Shown here: positions 22,898 through 36,375 of the stretch, piece by piece
How positions within the stretch are numbered: position 1 is the stretch's first letter
How the letters are laid out: each line of letters starts with the position of its first letter
NCBI GenBank assembly: GCA_028622995.1
Contig: JAJQJQ010000105.1
Coordinates: forward strand, 1 to 64,000
Source: Panagrolaimus kolymaensis
Taxonomy: Eukaryota > Nematoda > Chromadorea > Rhabditida > Panagrolaimidae
DNA length: 64,000 bases
Reading direction: 5' to 3'
Translations under genes and position numbers: made by a program
The notes under the pieces: model-generated
Told to the model about the DNA's origin: nothing
What the model saw: only the letters and a program-made list of their open reading frames with translations
Database searches by the model: none

Positions 22898-24418
22898 ATG
22901 AATGTTAAATATTTTTTCTTTTTGTTTTTGCTGATTTTTTTCTTCAATGATCAAATTTTGTGTCAATCAAACGACAACAACAACAAAGACAATGGATTCA
23001 ATGAAAATGTGAGTTTATTAATTTTTTGGGGAAACAAACCTTTTTTTATATGCGTATCTTTTTTTTATAGCGGGTTCTTGGTGGAAATGCAACTGATCCA
23101 GAAATGTTTAAATTTGTTCCAAGTTATCGAAGAATATTTCATCAATTTTCTGAAGAATCAAATATAACAACATTGTCGGATTCTTGGTTTTGTTCATCAA
23201 CAATTATTTCAAAACGTCATCTTTTAACTTCAGCTCATTGTGTCACAAAATTGCCAAAATTCTCTGCTTATGATGGTAGTGTAACGTAAGTTTTTTTCTT
23301 CTTCTCTCAATATTATGATAGTGTAAAAATGGCTTTTATTAAATTTTTCAAATTGCTTTTTTCGATCTTAAAAATCCATTTTTGTGTAATACACTTTTAT
23401 ATTTTCTTTTAATTTAAAAATTACTTTTTTATAGCTCTGTTGTGGCAGCATTTGTTCTTCTTGATTTCCGTCCTAAAGATGAATTTATTTTTGATAGCAA
23501 TATAAATCAATACGTTTTTCCAATCTCAAAATTTGGCATTTCATCTCAAATACATGTTTATGATGTAAGATGCACAATATGCTCTAAGAAAGATCTTGCA
23601 ATTGTTGAATTTCCTGAACATACCAAGTTTATCTTTGATCCTGTTCTTCTTGCAAAAGATTACGAAGAAAGAAATGGTGATATTGGAATTATAACTGGTT
23701 ATGGAGAATAAAATTGTAAGCTTTTCATTTTTAATTGAATAAATGTAACTTAAATTTTCTTCACTCTTTTTTTTTATTCGGTAGCTATTTATTAATGAAA
23801 TTTGATATTTTAGCTGATGATAATGGCAAACAAATTATTAAAGTTCCTAGTGATCTTCGTCATGCATATATACCAATATTTTCAAATGAAGATTGTAAAT
23901 TTGGTCGTATTATTTGTGCTGTTATAGCAAATCATACAGTCGGTGGAGGCGATAGTGGTGGACCATTGATGATTGAAAGAAATGGAAATTTTTATCAAAT
24001 TGGTATTACTTCAGCTGGTGATAATAGCGATGAACTTGGAAATGGTTAGTTGTCTTAAAAAATATACAATTTTTTGTTAAAATCAAAACTTAATTTTTAC
24101 TTACAATTTTTCATTTTAGCCTGGTTTACTCCAATTTCAAATTATTGTGAATGGATTGAAAATGTGACAAAAAATGAAGTTCAATGTCATTCGCTTAGCG
24201 AAGTTATTACAACTCCACAACCATCAGCAACGACAACTTCTCAAAAATCGACGATGCCGCCAACAACAAATAAAACTCCAATTGAAATATATCCACAAAC
24301 ACCTCTTTCTCAAATTTATGATGGAACAACGACGAAAGGAAATAATAATGCAACATCAATGATGAAATTCAATATTTTAGTTTTATTTGTATTCTTTTTC
24401 AATGTATGTTTTAAATAA
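22898..24418 (+). CDS. Secreted S1 (trypsin-like) serine protease with an in-frame TAA
   Basis: Exons 22898-23008, 23071-23285, 23435-23715, 23814-24044 and 24120-24418. A signal peptide (FFFLFLLIFFFNDQILC) comes first, then an Asn/Asp-rich propeptide and an activation-type site (RVLGG). The catalytic triad is visible: His in LTSAHC, Asp in KKDLAIVEF, Ser in GGGDSGGPL. The C-terminus is Thr/Pro-rich and ends in a hydrophobic tail, suggesting a GPI anchor or membrane tether. Exon 3, spliced at its good GTAAGC donor, keeps phase but carries a TAA at 23709-23711 just after GYGE. A weaker donor (GTTATG, after 23697) would avoid the stop but delete the conserved GYG. The gene may be a recent pseudogene, a nonsense allele or an assembly error. 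Confidence 0.78.
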
Positions 24419-25092
24419 ATGAATAAATGTAACTATCTTAAAAATATGTAAAAATGCGCGCTATGGCTGCTAAATAGAAATGAATGTTATTTCATGCTAT
24501 GTAAAACATTCCCACCACTTGCAAGTTCAAAAAAAATGCATATTTTTTTCATTACTATGAACATAGATATATTCTAGAAAAATAAAGTCTTAGCAGCAAT
24601 AGTTTCTCAAAATTAGAAAAGTTAAAAAAAAATTAAAATGAAAAAAATCGTTATAAATATTTTTCTTTCCTTTTTATTTTTATGATGATGCAGAATTTTA
24701 TTTCCTTTTTTTATTGAAATGATTATTAACCGTTAAAAAATTTAAAAAAAAAGCGGCGTGCTTCCAACAAAACCGAATCACTAAATAAAAAAGCAAAAAG
24801 AAACATTTTTTGCAAAGAATCACCTTCTACCGATATTATTTAAGTGTGGGCATTATCTTTCCATAAAATGATTGCGGTTTTTAAAACATTTGTTACTCAT
24901 ATTTAAATATAAAACTTCAAGCCGATTCTTCTTTATAATTTTTAAAATGAAGGAAAATCAAAATCATCGCAAACATATGTTTTATATTTACATTCCTCAA
25001 TGGCATCATCAATGTTATACGATTAAAAATAAATCATATTTTATATTTGATTCATTACACCATTCAACTAAAAATTTTTATATAAAAGCGAT
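24419..25092. other. Intergenic, AT-rich
   Basis: Between the S1 protease gene and the VWD gene, both on the plus strand. A His/Tyr-rich ORF ending at 25096 overlaps the VWD start in another frame and has no recognisable features. Nothing else seen. Confidence 0.45.
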
Positions 25093-26289
25093 ATGAAAAT
25101 GAATTCAAAATCACATTTTCAATCATCATCAAACATGATGTTTAATAAAGCGTTTGCTTTACTTTTCTTCTATCTTTTTTTTAACAAAGCCAAAGGAGGT
25201 ATGTTTCGAAGAAAAAAATGTATTTTAAATTTTAACTTTAAGTTAATTTATAGCTTATTTTTCCACGTATTACTTAATTGAAACTTCAATTGGTGTTGAT
25301 ACATTACATTGTCAACGTTTTCCTGGAAAACTTCCAGTAGAATATGAAACATGTCTTACCGAAAAAGCCTGTCGAGATCAGACGTCAACTACAATAACTC
25401 CTCCACCTGGAAACCATTCAATTGCAACTACAACTCCTCCACCTGGAAACCATTCAATTCCAACCACAACTCCTCCACCTGGACCTGGCACTTCAACAAC
25501 TCCATCTGTTCCGGAATCAGACCAATGCCAACTGTTCCGCAAGGAACTATGCATTTCGGGTGATCCACACGTAAGAACCATTGATGGCGGTCATCTAAAT
25601 CTTCATACTACTTGCCCTTTTGTATTGAGCAGAACCGGCGAAGAAATCTCAGAAAGTGAAGGATACTTAGTGAAGGCTAAGAATAAAAAAATTTTCGACC
25701 AAAAGTAAGTACCTATTGATTTTTAAAATTCTATTTATCTTAATTTATTTTAATTTTTAGAACAACGATAATTGAATCGGTGCAGATTGAAGTCCATAAT
25801 ATCTCAATTTGGATGAACTTGGAAGGTGATTTATTTGTTAACCAAAGAAGGCACCAATTCCCTTATTATTATTATGCATCTGATGAACCCTCCAATCCAT
25901 TGATTTCATTGGTAAACAACTCCAATATCTTCGTCCTTACAACCTCAAATAATATCTTTGCTACCTTCACGCCAAAATCACTCAGTTTTTGCATGTCTTT
26001 TGGGGATTGCAGTAAATATTTTGGTTCAAAAGTAATTTCTGGTATTGGAGGAAATTTCAATGGCAACTGTTTGGATGACGTCCAATCCATTGATGGAGTT
26101 ATTTATCAGGCTAATGAAACAAGCCATTGTTCTTTTGCAGATAGAGTTGGTCGATACACAAATTCATGGATTACCTCTGATTATTTTGTTCCTCCATTCG
26201 AATCCAGCCAACTCCCTTGCGAACTTGATAAAAATTCTGAAGATGATGAAGATGCTCAAACTCATGACAATTGGTGGAAGCAAACATAA
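25093..26289 (+). CDS. Secreted von Willebrand factor D (VWD) domain protein (three exons)
   Basis: Exons 25093-25198, 25254-25704 and 25761-26289 give 361 aa. A hydrophobic signal segment (MMFNKAFALLFFYLFF) is followed by a short Cys-containing region and a Thr/Pro linker with three copies of a TTTPPPGNHSI-like repeat. The VWD domain starts at CISGDPHVRTIDGG and includes the GIGGNFNGNCLDD segment typical of VWD calcium-binding/folding regions, plus many Cys residues. The tail is acidic, then His/Trp-containing. VWD proteins form disulfide-linked extracellular polymers or matrix; mucin- or vitellogenin-like partners are possible. There is no transmembrane helix. It lies in a run of extracellular-protein genes (vWA, S1 protease). 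Confidence 0.85.
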
Positions 26290-26671
26290 TAATTCAAGTT
26301 TCACTCGTTGTCTTCTTTTTTTCTTTAAACTTATTTTTTCTTTAACTCTTGAATTGTTTCTTCAAAATTTTTTTTATGAATCTTTCGTTCGTTTTGCGTT
26401 TGCCTTTGTAAAAAAAAAAATTCTATGGTTGTTGATAATTCATGTTTTTAAAAAGTTTAAAAAATAAATAATTATTCATTTAATTTTTTTCCTTTGCCTT
26501 TTTCACAACAACAAAACAAAAATAAAAAAACAAACATAAAAAAATGCATTAAAAAAAGAAGAATGTTTTTAATTAAAAATTTATTTTAACGATGATTCCA
26601 CTTTTTTCAAAATTTAATCATTCATTCGTTTGCTTTTATAATTTTAAAGATGCTTGCTTGTTGCATTAATT
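26290..26671. other. Convergent 3' region
   Basis: Spacer between the convergent VWD gene and fatty-acid-binding-protein gene. It should hold both 3' UTRs. The plus-strand ORF here runs in from an out-of-frame reading of the VWD gene and is noise. Confidence 0.45.
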
Positions 26672-27226
26672 TTATTGAGCTCGTTGATAAACTCGTCGCG
26701 CTTTAACTCCATCACATTCCATATCAATGATTAATTTTCCATCTTGAACATAACGATCAAAAGTGGAATCTTTTCCACCATTGGTGCCTTTTTGATTTTC
26801 ATGAAGGTGGCCATTTTCAAGGGTGAAAGTGCTCTAAAAAAATACTTTTCTCATTTTACTTTTTTTTAAAAGCTTCCTTTAAATTTAAAAATTTGGTACA
26901 TAAGATCATCAAAAATTTAATTTATTTATCAAAAAAAATCAAAAAATAATTCCTAAAAATGTTAGTTTGTTACTACTTACCATAACTTTTCGTCCATCAG
27001 CGGTGGTTTCTTCAGCCTCTTTATCAAGATGAAATTCAATGATATGATTTTTCATGGATGATATAGTTTTAATAATCCAATGATCATCATTTATTTCAAT
27101 AAGTAATTGAGGCTTTAAATTATTTGCTACTTTACGAGTAATCATTCCAACTCCCGCAGCTTTCATATATCCATCAAAATTATCCGATTCAGATAAATCC
27201 CATTTACCCGAAAATTCTTCAGCCAT
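26672..27226 (-). CDS. Intracellular fatty-acid-binding protein (two exons)
   Basis: Exons 27226-26981 and 26833-26672 encode 135 aa, the usual length of a cytosolic lipocalin-fold fatty-acid-binding protein. It opens FSGKWDLSESDNFDGYMKAA, the family signature region, and ends ARRVYQRAQ with the Arg-x-Tyr pair that contacts the ligand carboxylate. There is no signal peptide, so it should act in the cytosol carrying fatty acids or related lipids, as in the LBP-5 to LBP-9 group of C. elegans. Exon 1 ends at a GTAAGT donor in phase 0. The FDRYVQDGKLIIDMECDG segment is well conserved in pattern. The family is certain; the subfamily is not. Confidence 0.92.
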
Positions 27227-28744
27227 TTTTTCTTTTGGGTTGAAAAAAAAGTTTTATTCCACAACAAAAAATAAAAGAAAGAAAAGCAGAAATAAATGTT
27301 GAAAAAAAAGAATCGAATGTTTTTCATTTTATATACAAAGAAGAAGAAAAAATTAAGCTTCCTTATCACTCAAAAAAAAGTCCTAAGTATCGCATAAAAA
27401 ACTCCATAGAAAATATTGCAAGCTAATGTGATAGTGAAACTATAAACTATTTAGCCATGGAGAAAAAAATAAACGCTTATTATGGTTATCAGCAAAAAGA
27501 ACAACAGACAGACTAGTCTCCCAAATAAAACCCAAAAAAAGAAAGAAGAAATATTTTGAAACAATTAAAATGCTTCTTCGATGATGAAGAGAAGAACGAA
27601 CAAAAAACAAAGGTTAAAGTCTTAGGTTATTACTTCGCCACCATCCATGGTGACTTTTTTCTTCCATCCATTAAATCGACGCCATTTTGTTTCTGTCTTT
27701 GAACAAAAAAAATCTTAGAAATCAATCATTGCAATAAACACACGTTTTTTGTAAACGAAAAAGAATTTTTCAAAAATTTGAAACCTTTGTATAAATTAAT
27801 AATCCTCAAAAAAAATTTGCATCGAAGTCTTTCATTTTTAAAATCCCAATTTTCTAATAAAAAATTTTATGTAAGTTTTTCGATTTTCTCTTACTTCAGT
27901 AGCTAATTCTCAAAAAATGTGTGGATAAAAACATATCCATCCTTTAAGTATGTATGAATGACATAAATTTATTTATTTATTTATTTATTCATTTAACAAA
28001 AATAATAAGCATCTGGTAAAATAAATTTTTAGTTTAAAAAAAAAAGAGAAAAGAATAAAGAATTATCACATTTTTTTAGCAAACAAAAATAAAATATTGT
28101 TGTTGTTGGATGGATTCGGGAATTTATGAAACCAGCGAACGAATATTAAAAAAAACGACGAAAGCCATAATTTAGAAAATAGAAAAAACAAGGAAGAAAA
28201 AAAATTAATAAGACACGCATGCATATTTATTTTTAAAGGACGACGAAAATTGCAAGCAAGAAAACATAGGAAAATAATATTTTGTTTGACAAAAAACACA
28301 GATTCATAATCGCTCACAAAAAAAAAGAAAAAAGATTCATAGGTAAATTTTGATTGCTTTTTTTTAGCTCAATAAAATCGCAACAGCAGCTTGAGATTAA
28401 GGCTATTCTCTTTCTTTAAATAATAGTAACAATAATAATAAATAATATTAAAGAAAATCCATCCATGTCCATTCATAACAACAACAAAAATTTGATGTTG
28501 AAGGAATAATAAAAATAATAATAATGTTGTTGTCGTTGCACGCCATTAATAAACATCACCGCTACACTAATATAAGCCAAGTCATAAATCATAATACAAA
28601 ACAAAACAAAATAATATATTTATTAGGCAGCAGCAATAGAATTAATTATTATACAAAAAAGTGAATTTAAAACAGTAATAATAAGAAATAAAGTTTCTTT
28701 TTGAAGGAAGAAGCATTGAATAATTCGTTTCTTTTCTTTCTTTC
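27227..28744. other. Intergenic region
   Basis: About 1.5 kb between the fatty-acid-binding-protein 5' end and the EHD gene 3' end. It contains a short TTTA microsatellite near 27,968-27,995 and scattered ATA/AAC-rich stretches. No gene or RNA recognised. Confidence 0.45.
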
Positions 28745-31689
28745 TTAATCTTCTAATTGAGGATAAACACCTTCAGAGATTTCAAGATCCTTTTTGCTTG
28801 GAGGAATAAGATGCTTTGGAAGATCCGATGGTAATTCATGTCCTTCTAATTTGAGATTGATCAAGTAATTTGCTAATGCAAATTCATCAGCATCCAAGAA
28901 ACCATCTTTATCAACATCAGCAAGTTTCCAAATTTTACCAAGAACCGAATTAGGAAGTTTTGATTTGAGCATATGTTCTTTAGCTATTCGACCTAAAACA
29001 GTTAACGATTAACATTTCATAACCCTCACAAGAGACTTACCATTAACTTTTCCATCAATAGGATTAAGAGTATCAAATTGTTCATCAAACTTGAAACGAT
29101 CACGAGATACAACCCATTCAGATTCATCACGACCTTTATCAAAGCCTTCACCTTTACCAAAACCAAATGGTGTTTCAATTTCTGAAGCACGATCAAATGC
29201 ACCACCACGAACTGTTTCACGATCTTTTGAACCTGTTCCATTTGTTTCAATTTGTATTGCTTCTTCTCTAGGAATTTGAGCCATTAATCGAGCTAAAAAA
29301 GAATCAATCATGAATAATGCATATGTGTAACAAATATTACGAAAACAAATCACAATAAAACGTTTAATTTTGTAAGAAAAAATGAATCATTTCCGTGTGA
29401 AATTTTGAATTGTTGCTATTGCGAAAGAGAATGCAACTTTTGTAAAGAGAAAAAAATGTATGCAAACAAGACAAATAGCCTTCAAACAATGTGTAAGTAC
29501 AACGGATCTTCCATTTACATGGTAAACCAATGGACTCAAAAAGTAACCAAGGAAGCTCTTTGAGAAGTAAATCAAGCAAATGAATATGTACTTCGTCCAT
29601 GACTAACTTCAATCATTGCTTTATTTATAAGTAATTATGTTAAAGAAAGTATCACTTTTGCCCCTTATATTCCCATTTAAAGCAAAATACTTACCAATAT
29701 CAGTTGCAAGCATACCATCGACAACTTCAAGAAGTTTAGGCTTGATAGGATTAAATTTGGTAAAATCAGCATTCTGTAAATGTTCCCGCATTTTGTTGAC
29801 ATCAGGGAAATCACCAGGAGAGATATTGTGTTCACGTTGTAATTGCTCGTAAATTTTATCCAGTTTTGCAATAAGTTCCTTCTTTTTCTTTTCTTTACCA
29901 ATCATGGATGGCATGCCCTTGCGCAATTCAGCAATAATGTATGCATGAACTTTGGCTAATCTTGCACGTTTGATTAAATCATTGAGTTTTCGTAATGCAG
30001 CATTTCTTGGTAGCGATTGAAGATCGGAGAAGAGATCATGTTGTTCATCTTGAAATAGTCGACGATTGATATCATAATGAAGTGGTTCATCCCAAAATGA
30101 ACCAATATAAACACGAGATACTTCAGGAGTTTTGAATACTTTTCCTAACGACCACATCAAAGCACCATAGACTCTCATAAGTTGTTGATGATCAACCATA
30201 TCAGATTTGTTGAGAACAATTCGGATTTTATCTTCATTACCAGATAGTGCTTCAATACAACGTTTGAATTCATCAGAAATATCCAATTTATGAGCATCAA
30301 ATAACAAGATGATACGATCCACACGTTCAGCGAACCATTCCAAGACCCCACTGAAATCATAACCACGATCCAATCTTTGTTTTTCACCAGAGAGAATACC
30401 AGGAGTATCAACGATGGTTACACTTTGAAGTACTTCATTTTTGAGAGTGGAACATTGAAAGCGATTGAGAAATGCATTGCCAAATTTGGATAAAGCACGA
30501 AATTGTTTGTTTGCATCCACAACCAATGCATTTCCAGGAACAACTCCATCTTCATCACCATACATAACAGAAATAAATCGATCGGTTGTTGGTTCAGGTC
30601 CAATCCGGATACCAGGAAAATCATTCTCAAGCAGATATTTAATGAAGGTTGTTTTACCAGTTGAATATTGACCAACAAGAAGGATCATAGGTTTGGCGGT
30701 GAAATCCGGATCATCTAAAAGTGAAAGGATTAGATAATGCAAAGCAAACAAATCAAAGAAAACTCATACCTAACGCAGGTGAATGGAAATCATGGAATTT
30801 GTAATGTTCTTCCAACGGTAGAAGCTTCTGTTTGTAGATCTTCTTAAGGCCATCACTAACAGTTTCAAGCACCTGAAAATTAAACACGTTAATGATGATG
30901 AAAACAAATAAAGTAATAAAAGGCTCAAATATCCCACTTCACTACCAGCAGTAATCTGTTTTTTCCTTGTCAATGTGCCAAGAATTGAATTTCTCAAAGA
31001 TGCAGCAATCGAAGGCAAAAGTGAATGACGTTTTTTTACTAAGCTAGTATTATTTTTACTATACATCGTCCTCTTCGTTTTTCCAAAAAGTCAAGAACTT
31101 GTACAATGAGTAACAACTAGCCCTACTGCTGTTGATTCGAAAAAAGACAACTTTCAACAAGCAAAAAGCAAACACTGACAGTTTTTTTTCTATTTATCGA
31201 TCATCAAAAATTATATGAAATTTTGTTATAAGAATAAAGGCGGAGAGCGAGCAAAAAATTCAAAAGGTTTTTTTGCCATAGTTCAAAAGCATCAGATAGA
31301 TAGCAGACCAAAAAATATATATAAACGAAATAAAAAGCCCACTTACACTCATTGAACCTGCCGGTGGTTTTTCTTTATTTTTTGTTATCGCACATCCCAT
31401 TTTGAAAGAATGAAACAGCGACGGTGAAAGGAAAGTTCAAGCAAAACAAAAATATGAAAGAGAACGAATGTTTCATGCTTTTTTCATTCCTAATCAACTA
31501 ATAAAATTTATGCAAAAATCGAAAAAAATTGACAAGCGAAAAAATTTAGAGCCTTACATTAGTTTTTCGACTAGGCAAACATGATGTCACCAAAGTAGTT
31601 ATTATATTCTCATAGATATTAGGGAAACAGTAATAACCAACCTCTTGATCCTTTTTCTTTGTATTATTGCCAGACAACCATGAAAACAT
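28745..31689 (-). CDS. rme-1: EHD/RME-1 family membrane-remodelling ATPase
   Basis: Exons 31689-31642 (first-exon form MFSWLSGNNTKKKDQE), 30872-30770, 30714-29695, 29292-29041 and 28992-28745 give 556 aa. The dynamin-like G domain has GQYSTGKTTF (P-loop), DTPG and NKSD. EHD-typical segments include YKFHDFHSPALDDPDF and RVYGALMWSLGKV. The C-terminal EH domain holds one EF-hand (DVDKDGFLDADEF) and the SKLPNSVLGKIWKL signature. EHD proteins assemble on recycling endosomes and tubulate or cut membranes; C. elegans RME-1 is the closest model. A 400-nt intron (29293-29694) splits ...LATDI/ARLM. Two further first exons (31400-31347 and 31066-30938) join the same 30872 acceptor in phase, so at least three N-termini are possible. 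Confidence 0.93.
30938..31066 (-). other. Alternative first exon C of the EHD gene
   Basis: An ATG at 31066 opens 43 codons (MYSKNNTSLVKKRHSLLP... ending ITAGSE), rich in basic and Ser residues, ending at a GTGGGA donor in phase 0. This fits the shared 30872 acceptor. The donor is weaker than GTAAGT, so the exon is less sure than the other two. Confidence 0.5.
31347..31400 (-). other. Alternative first exon B of the EHD gene (MGC start)
   Basis: An ATG at 31400 opens MGCAITKNKEKPPAGSMS, then a consensus GTAAGT donor in phase 0 that would join the common exon at 30872. Gly2-Cys3 followed by basic residues is the pattern of N-myristoylated, palmitoylated proteins. It lies between the other two candidate first exons. 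Confidence 0.6.
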
Positions 31690-33494
31690 TGTAAATACTT
31701 CTTTTGATAATTAAACGATAAATTACAATGATCACCAAGAGTTTGCTGCGCTTAAAAAAGTAAAGCGTTAAAATGGATAAAGGTCAAACATAGTGAACGA
31801 AAACAACACGAAGAAAAAAACGCAAACACGAATGTACAAAATTAAAAATCGTTTTTGGTTTCAATTCAAATACAACCAAAGTTCAATCATAAATCGATTT
31901 CAATCGGAAAAGGATGAAATCCAAAAAGGGAAAGAATGGAAAAAATTGAAAAAAAAAGTTGGGATAATCCTTGAAAAAATCCAAGTCAAAATAGAAAGAA
32001 GAAAATTGAAGAGAGAAAAACACGATGATACGACAATACACGCAAACAAGGTTTTTAACGTTGGAAATTGATTGAGGTTGAAAAAAATTGAATTAATCAC
32101 GGGAAATAAAGACGTGAGCAACAAGTATGAAAAGAATGCATTGCGTCAAAAAAAAAAGCTTCCACAAGACTGTCGAGAAAGCTCGATGATATCAGCTTTT
32201 TATTGGGAGGTAGGAAATAAGAAATTACTAAGATTGCTTAAAATGGCAAAAACTTGATCTCAATGACTAAAAAACAAACAGCTATGAGCAATGAAGAAAG
32301 AGAATATATTCAAAATTGGTGGAAAAGGATTGTAGCAACAAAAACAAAACTGTTTTAGATAATGCCGAATACTAGGAAGCATAAAAATCCAACACGACTA
32401 ACTAATAGCTTTTATCTTCTTCAATAACGTCAAGTCAAAACAACTGAAAAAATCAAGAAACTTTAGTGTAACATTTGAATCAAAAAAGTTTGCAAGGAAA
32501 AACAATTACATAAAACAAAAAAGACCCATTCTCAAGGAAAAAATTTCACCAAAAAGTTTCAAAATAACGAGAAGGAACTCCGCCTTTATTTTTCGACAAA
32601 AAAATCTGACTCATAGATTTAAAACCACGACAACAATGCGTTCTTTAAATTTCGAAAAAATAAAAAGGTTGCAGCAACTCACTCATTGATTCAACAATGA
32701 AGAAAAAAAATGGGGAGAGAAAAGAGAAAAAAGAGAGATCACATCATCATCAATCGACATACAAAAAAAAATTTCAGAGCGGCTGTCGTTCGTTTCGATT
32801 TTTCGCTTGTATGTTATTCCAATAAAGAGAATGTATGATAGAAAGGAAAAGGGAGAAGCCAAAACAGAAGCACATAATAATAAAGCAAAATAGAAGCAAA
32901 AGCAATAATAACAAAAAGGGAAAGATAAAACAATAGTTAGTTTTTTGTTCGTTAGTTCCTTTCCTCTTCCATTTTTAAACATTAGTGAATATATATTTTT
33001 ATCGAAAATAAACAACTCCCAAAAAATAAGGAAAAGAAAAGCGTGGGAATGACGAGGAAAAGTTGGAGAGAAAAAAAATAGTAACACATGTCAAAAAAGC
33101 AGCAGTAGCATTAACACCCCAAGAAGACATATTAGAAGAAGGCATGAAAATAAAAATAGCGATGAAATCTTTTTTGGTTGAAATAAAAAATAAAAACTAA
33201 AAACATTTTTAAAGAGACTGCCGACGCGTGGAAGAAGAAACTTTTTTTTACTTTTGCTGTCGAACAAAAAAAAAGTTGGAAAACTCCACAAAAAAAAGTC
33301 TCAAAACGAATCTTGAACGTGGGAAAAAAATTTTTTCAGTGAAACATTTTTTGAAACACTTTTCCCAAAAAAAAGCTTTACTTGGCTTTGGAGCTTGAGT
33401 TTATTTTGTTATTCATCGAATTGCTTCATCACATTTTTGTATTAAACTCAACAACAACATACATATTTCAATATCGTCAATCAGAAAATCAATC
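31690..33494. promoter_or_regulatory. Divergent intergenic region, EHD and DIMT1
   Basis: The EHD gene (minus) and DIMT1 gene (plus) diverge here, so both promoters should lie in this 1.8 kb. ORFs such as 31793-32071 and 32683-33087 are Lys/Phe-rich and look spurious. No specific site was identified. Confidence 0.4.
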
Positions 33495-34698
<1,204 letters not shown>

Positions 34699-34955
34699 AT
34701 CTTTGTTTGTGCTTTGTATGTGTTATTATTTTTGTTGAGTTTAAAAGTTGTTTAATAAAGTATTTCTAAAAGCATGTTTTTTCACACACCATCATCATCT
34801 TTTGATGAATCAAAGCATTTATTACAAACAAAGAAAAACGTTTATATTTATTACTTCTAAACACAATATTAAAACTACAATAATACATACTAACAACATA
34901 CACAAAGGTTAAAACATTAACAATTTACAGTAAAAAAAGGGAATGGTAAAATACG

Positions 34956-36375
34956 TTAAAGTGGAGTCCAAAAGCTTCCATCAAGTTTGATAGCTTCAAT
35001 CCAATCATCACAAATCGATTCATTTTCCGAATCAAGAACAATTCCACTACAAGCAATAACAGCTTCATCATTTCTCACAACAAAACCATTTCCAATAAAA
35101 GCATCAATTCGAGCTGATTCAGCTATATATTTTCCATTTCGATCAAAATGTTGAATTCTTCCAGTTTTATCAAGAACAAGGATACCATTTTGATAAGGTT
35201 GAATACTTCGAGGAAAATACACTTGACCAGCTTCTTTACCAGCTTCAGAAAAACGTTTGGTTATTTTTCCTGTTTCAGCATCGAGCAATACAAGTTGTTG
35301 TTTTGAATAAATGTTATTTGGAATTGAACATGTTGCAGCTACAAGAGTATTATCATCCAAAGAACAGAGGCTTTGAAAGCATATTTCATCTTCACCGACG
35401 AGTTCATCCCATCCAAGAGGAACTTCTAAGGTTGTCCTAAAATAAGGAGATAAAAATCATGAAAGAGAAATAAACAAAAAGAAAAAAGAATGTGGTGCAA
35501 ATATAAAGGATGCTCTAAGCAATAATGACTTCAAATGCACAGGTTAGCAAAGATGAAGCTGAGCTTTGGCTGATGCATGATAGCTCTTTGAAAAAACGAA
35601 TTGAAACAGGGCCCTGTTTCATAACCACCTCACATGAGCTATCTCACGTGAGCTCAACCTCACGTGAGGTCTTTCGCAACGAAAAGTTGAAGTGAATTCA
35701 CTTCGTATTTTCGCTTCGAAAGACCTCACGTGAGGTTGAGCTCACGTGAGATAGCTCATGTGAGGTGGTTATGAAACAGGCTCCAGAAATGAGAATGAAG
35801 TTAAGCTCGTCATGTAAACGGTATCATTTTCATAAAGTGTTTAACAAAATCCTTCTAACATTTACTTCACAGGCATGATACAAAGCAACTCACTTATAAA
35901 TAAAGAATTCATCAGCACCTTTTGGGGGTTGTTTAGTCAAGAAAACATCACCATTTGAAGCAACAGCTAACGATTGAATTTTTCCATCAATAAATTGTTC
36001 ATGTTGAATATTTCCATTCAAATCCAAAATTCTAAATTCTGTTATATCTGCATGATCTTCACATTGAGCATGAATAACCTGAAAATGGAATGCTTTAACA
36101 GAAGAGAAATTCAAAGATGCAAACTTTACCTTATTTTCATGAACGATCACTTGACAATATGGTGCATATTTCTTAGGAAAAATATTCGTATTTTCAACCA
36201 ATACTTTGTCCTCTTCTGGATTAAGCTTGAATAAACCACCTTTTGATGCAATCCATATATTTTTATCACAATCAAATGCAAGTGAATATGGTATTGTTAT
36301 ACCTTTGGGCGTTAAATGAACCATCATTTCTTTGAGTCGTTGATGATTTGATGTTTTTGATGGTGGTTCAGTCAT
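34956..36375 (-). CDS. Beta-propeller-like protein (NHL/SMP-30-like repeats, three exons)
   Basis: Exons 36375-36130, 36078-35894 and 35436-34956 give 303 aa. The sequence shows repeated short strands of the type ITIPYSLAFDCDKNIWIASK, IQSLAVASNGDVFLTK and YFPRSIQPYQNGILVLDKTG followed by IQHFDRNGKYI, as in NHL or similar six-bladed propellers. There is no signal peptide, RING or B-box. The family is not pinned down and the role is unknown; such proteins usually act as interaction platforms. The second intron (35437-35893) contains a perfect-centre 176-bp palindrome. The first exon begins MTEPPSKTSN. Confidence 0.75.
35609..35784. mobile_element. 176-bp palindromic element inside an intron
   Basis: Nearly perfect inverted repeat centred on GAATTC (35694-35699). 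The outer ends read GGGCCCTGTTTCATAACC and its complement; the arms repeat CTCACGTGAG units. It is GC-richer than the intron around it. The form is that of a foldback miniature transposable element. No clear target-site duplication was found. Transcribed, it would give a long hairpin. Confidence 0.75.

Noticed and set aside
27640..27700. Inverted ACCATCCATGGTG motif with ATGGCGTCG
   Set aside because: Short dyad only; the frame stops after four codons and nothing else supports a gene or regulatory element.
32683..33291. Phe-rich minus-strand ORFs upstream of DIMT1
   Set aside because: Their composition follows poly-T runs; no domain, signal or splice pattern supports them.
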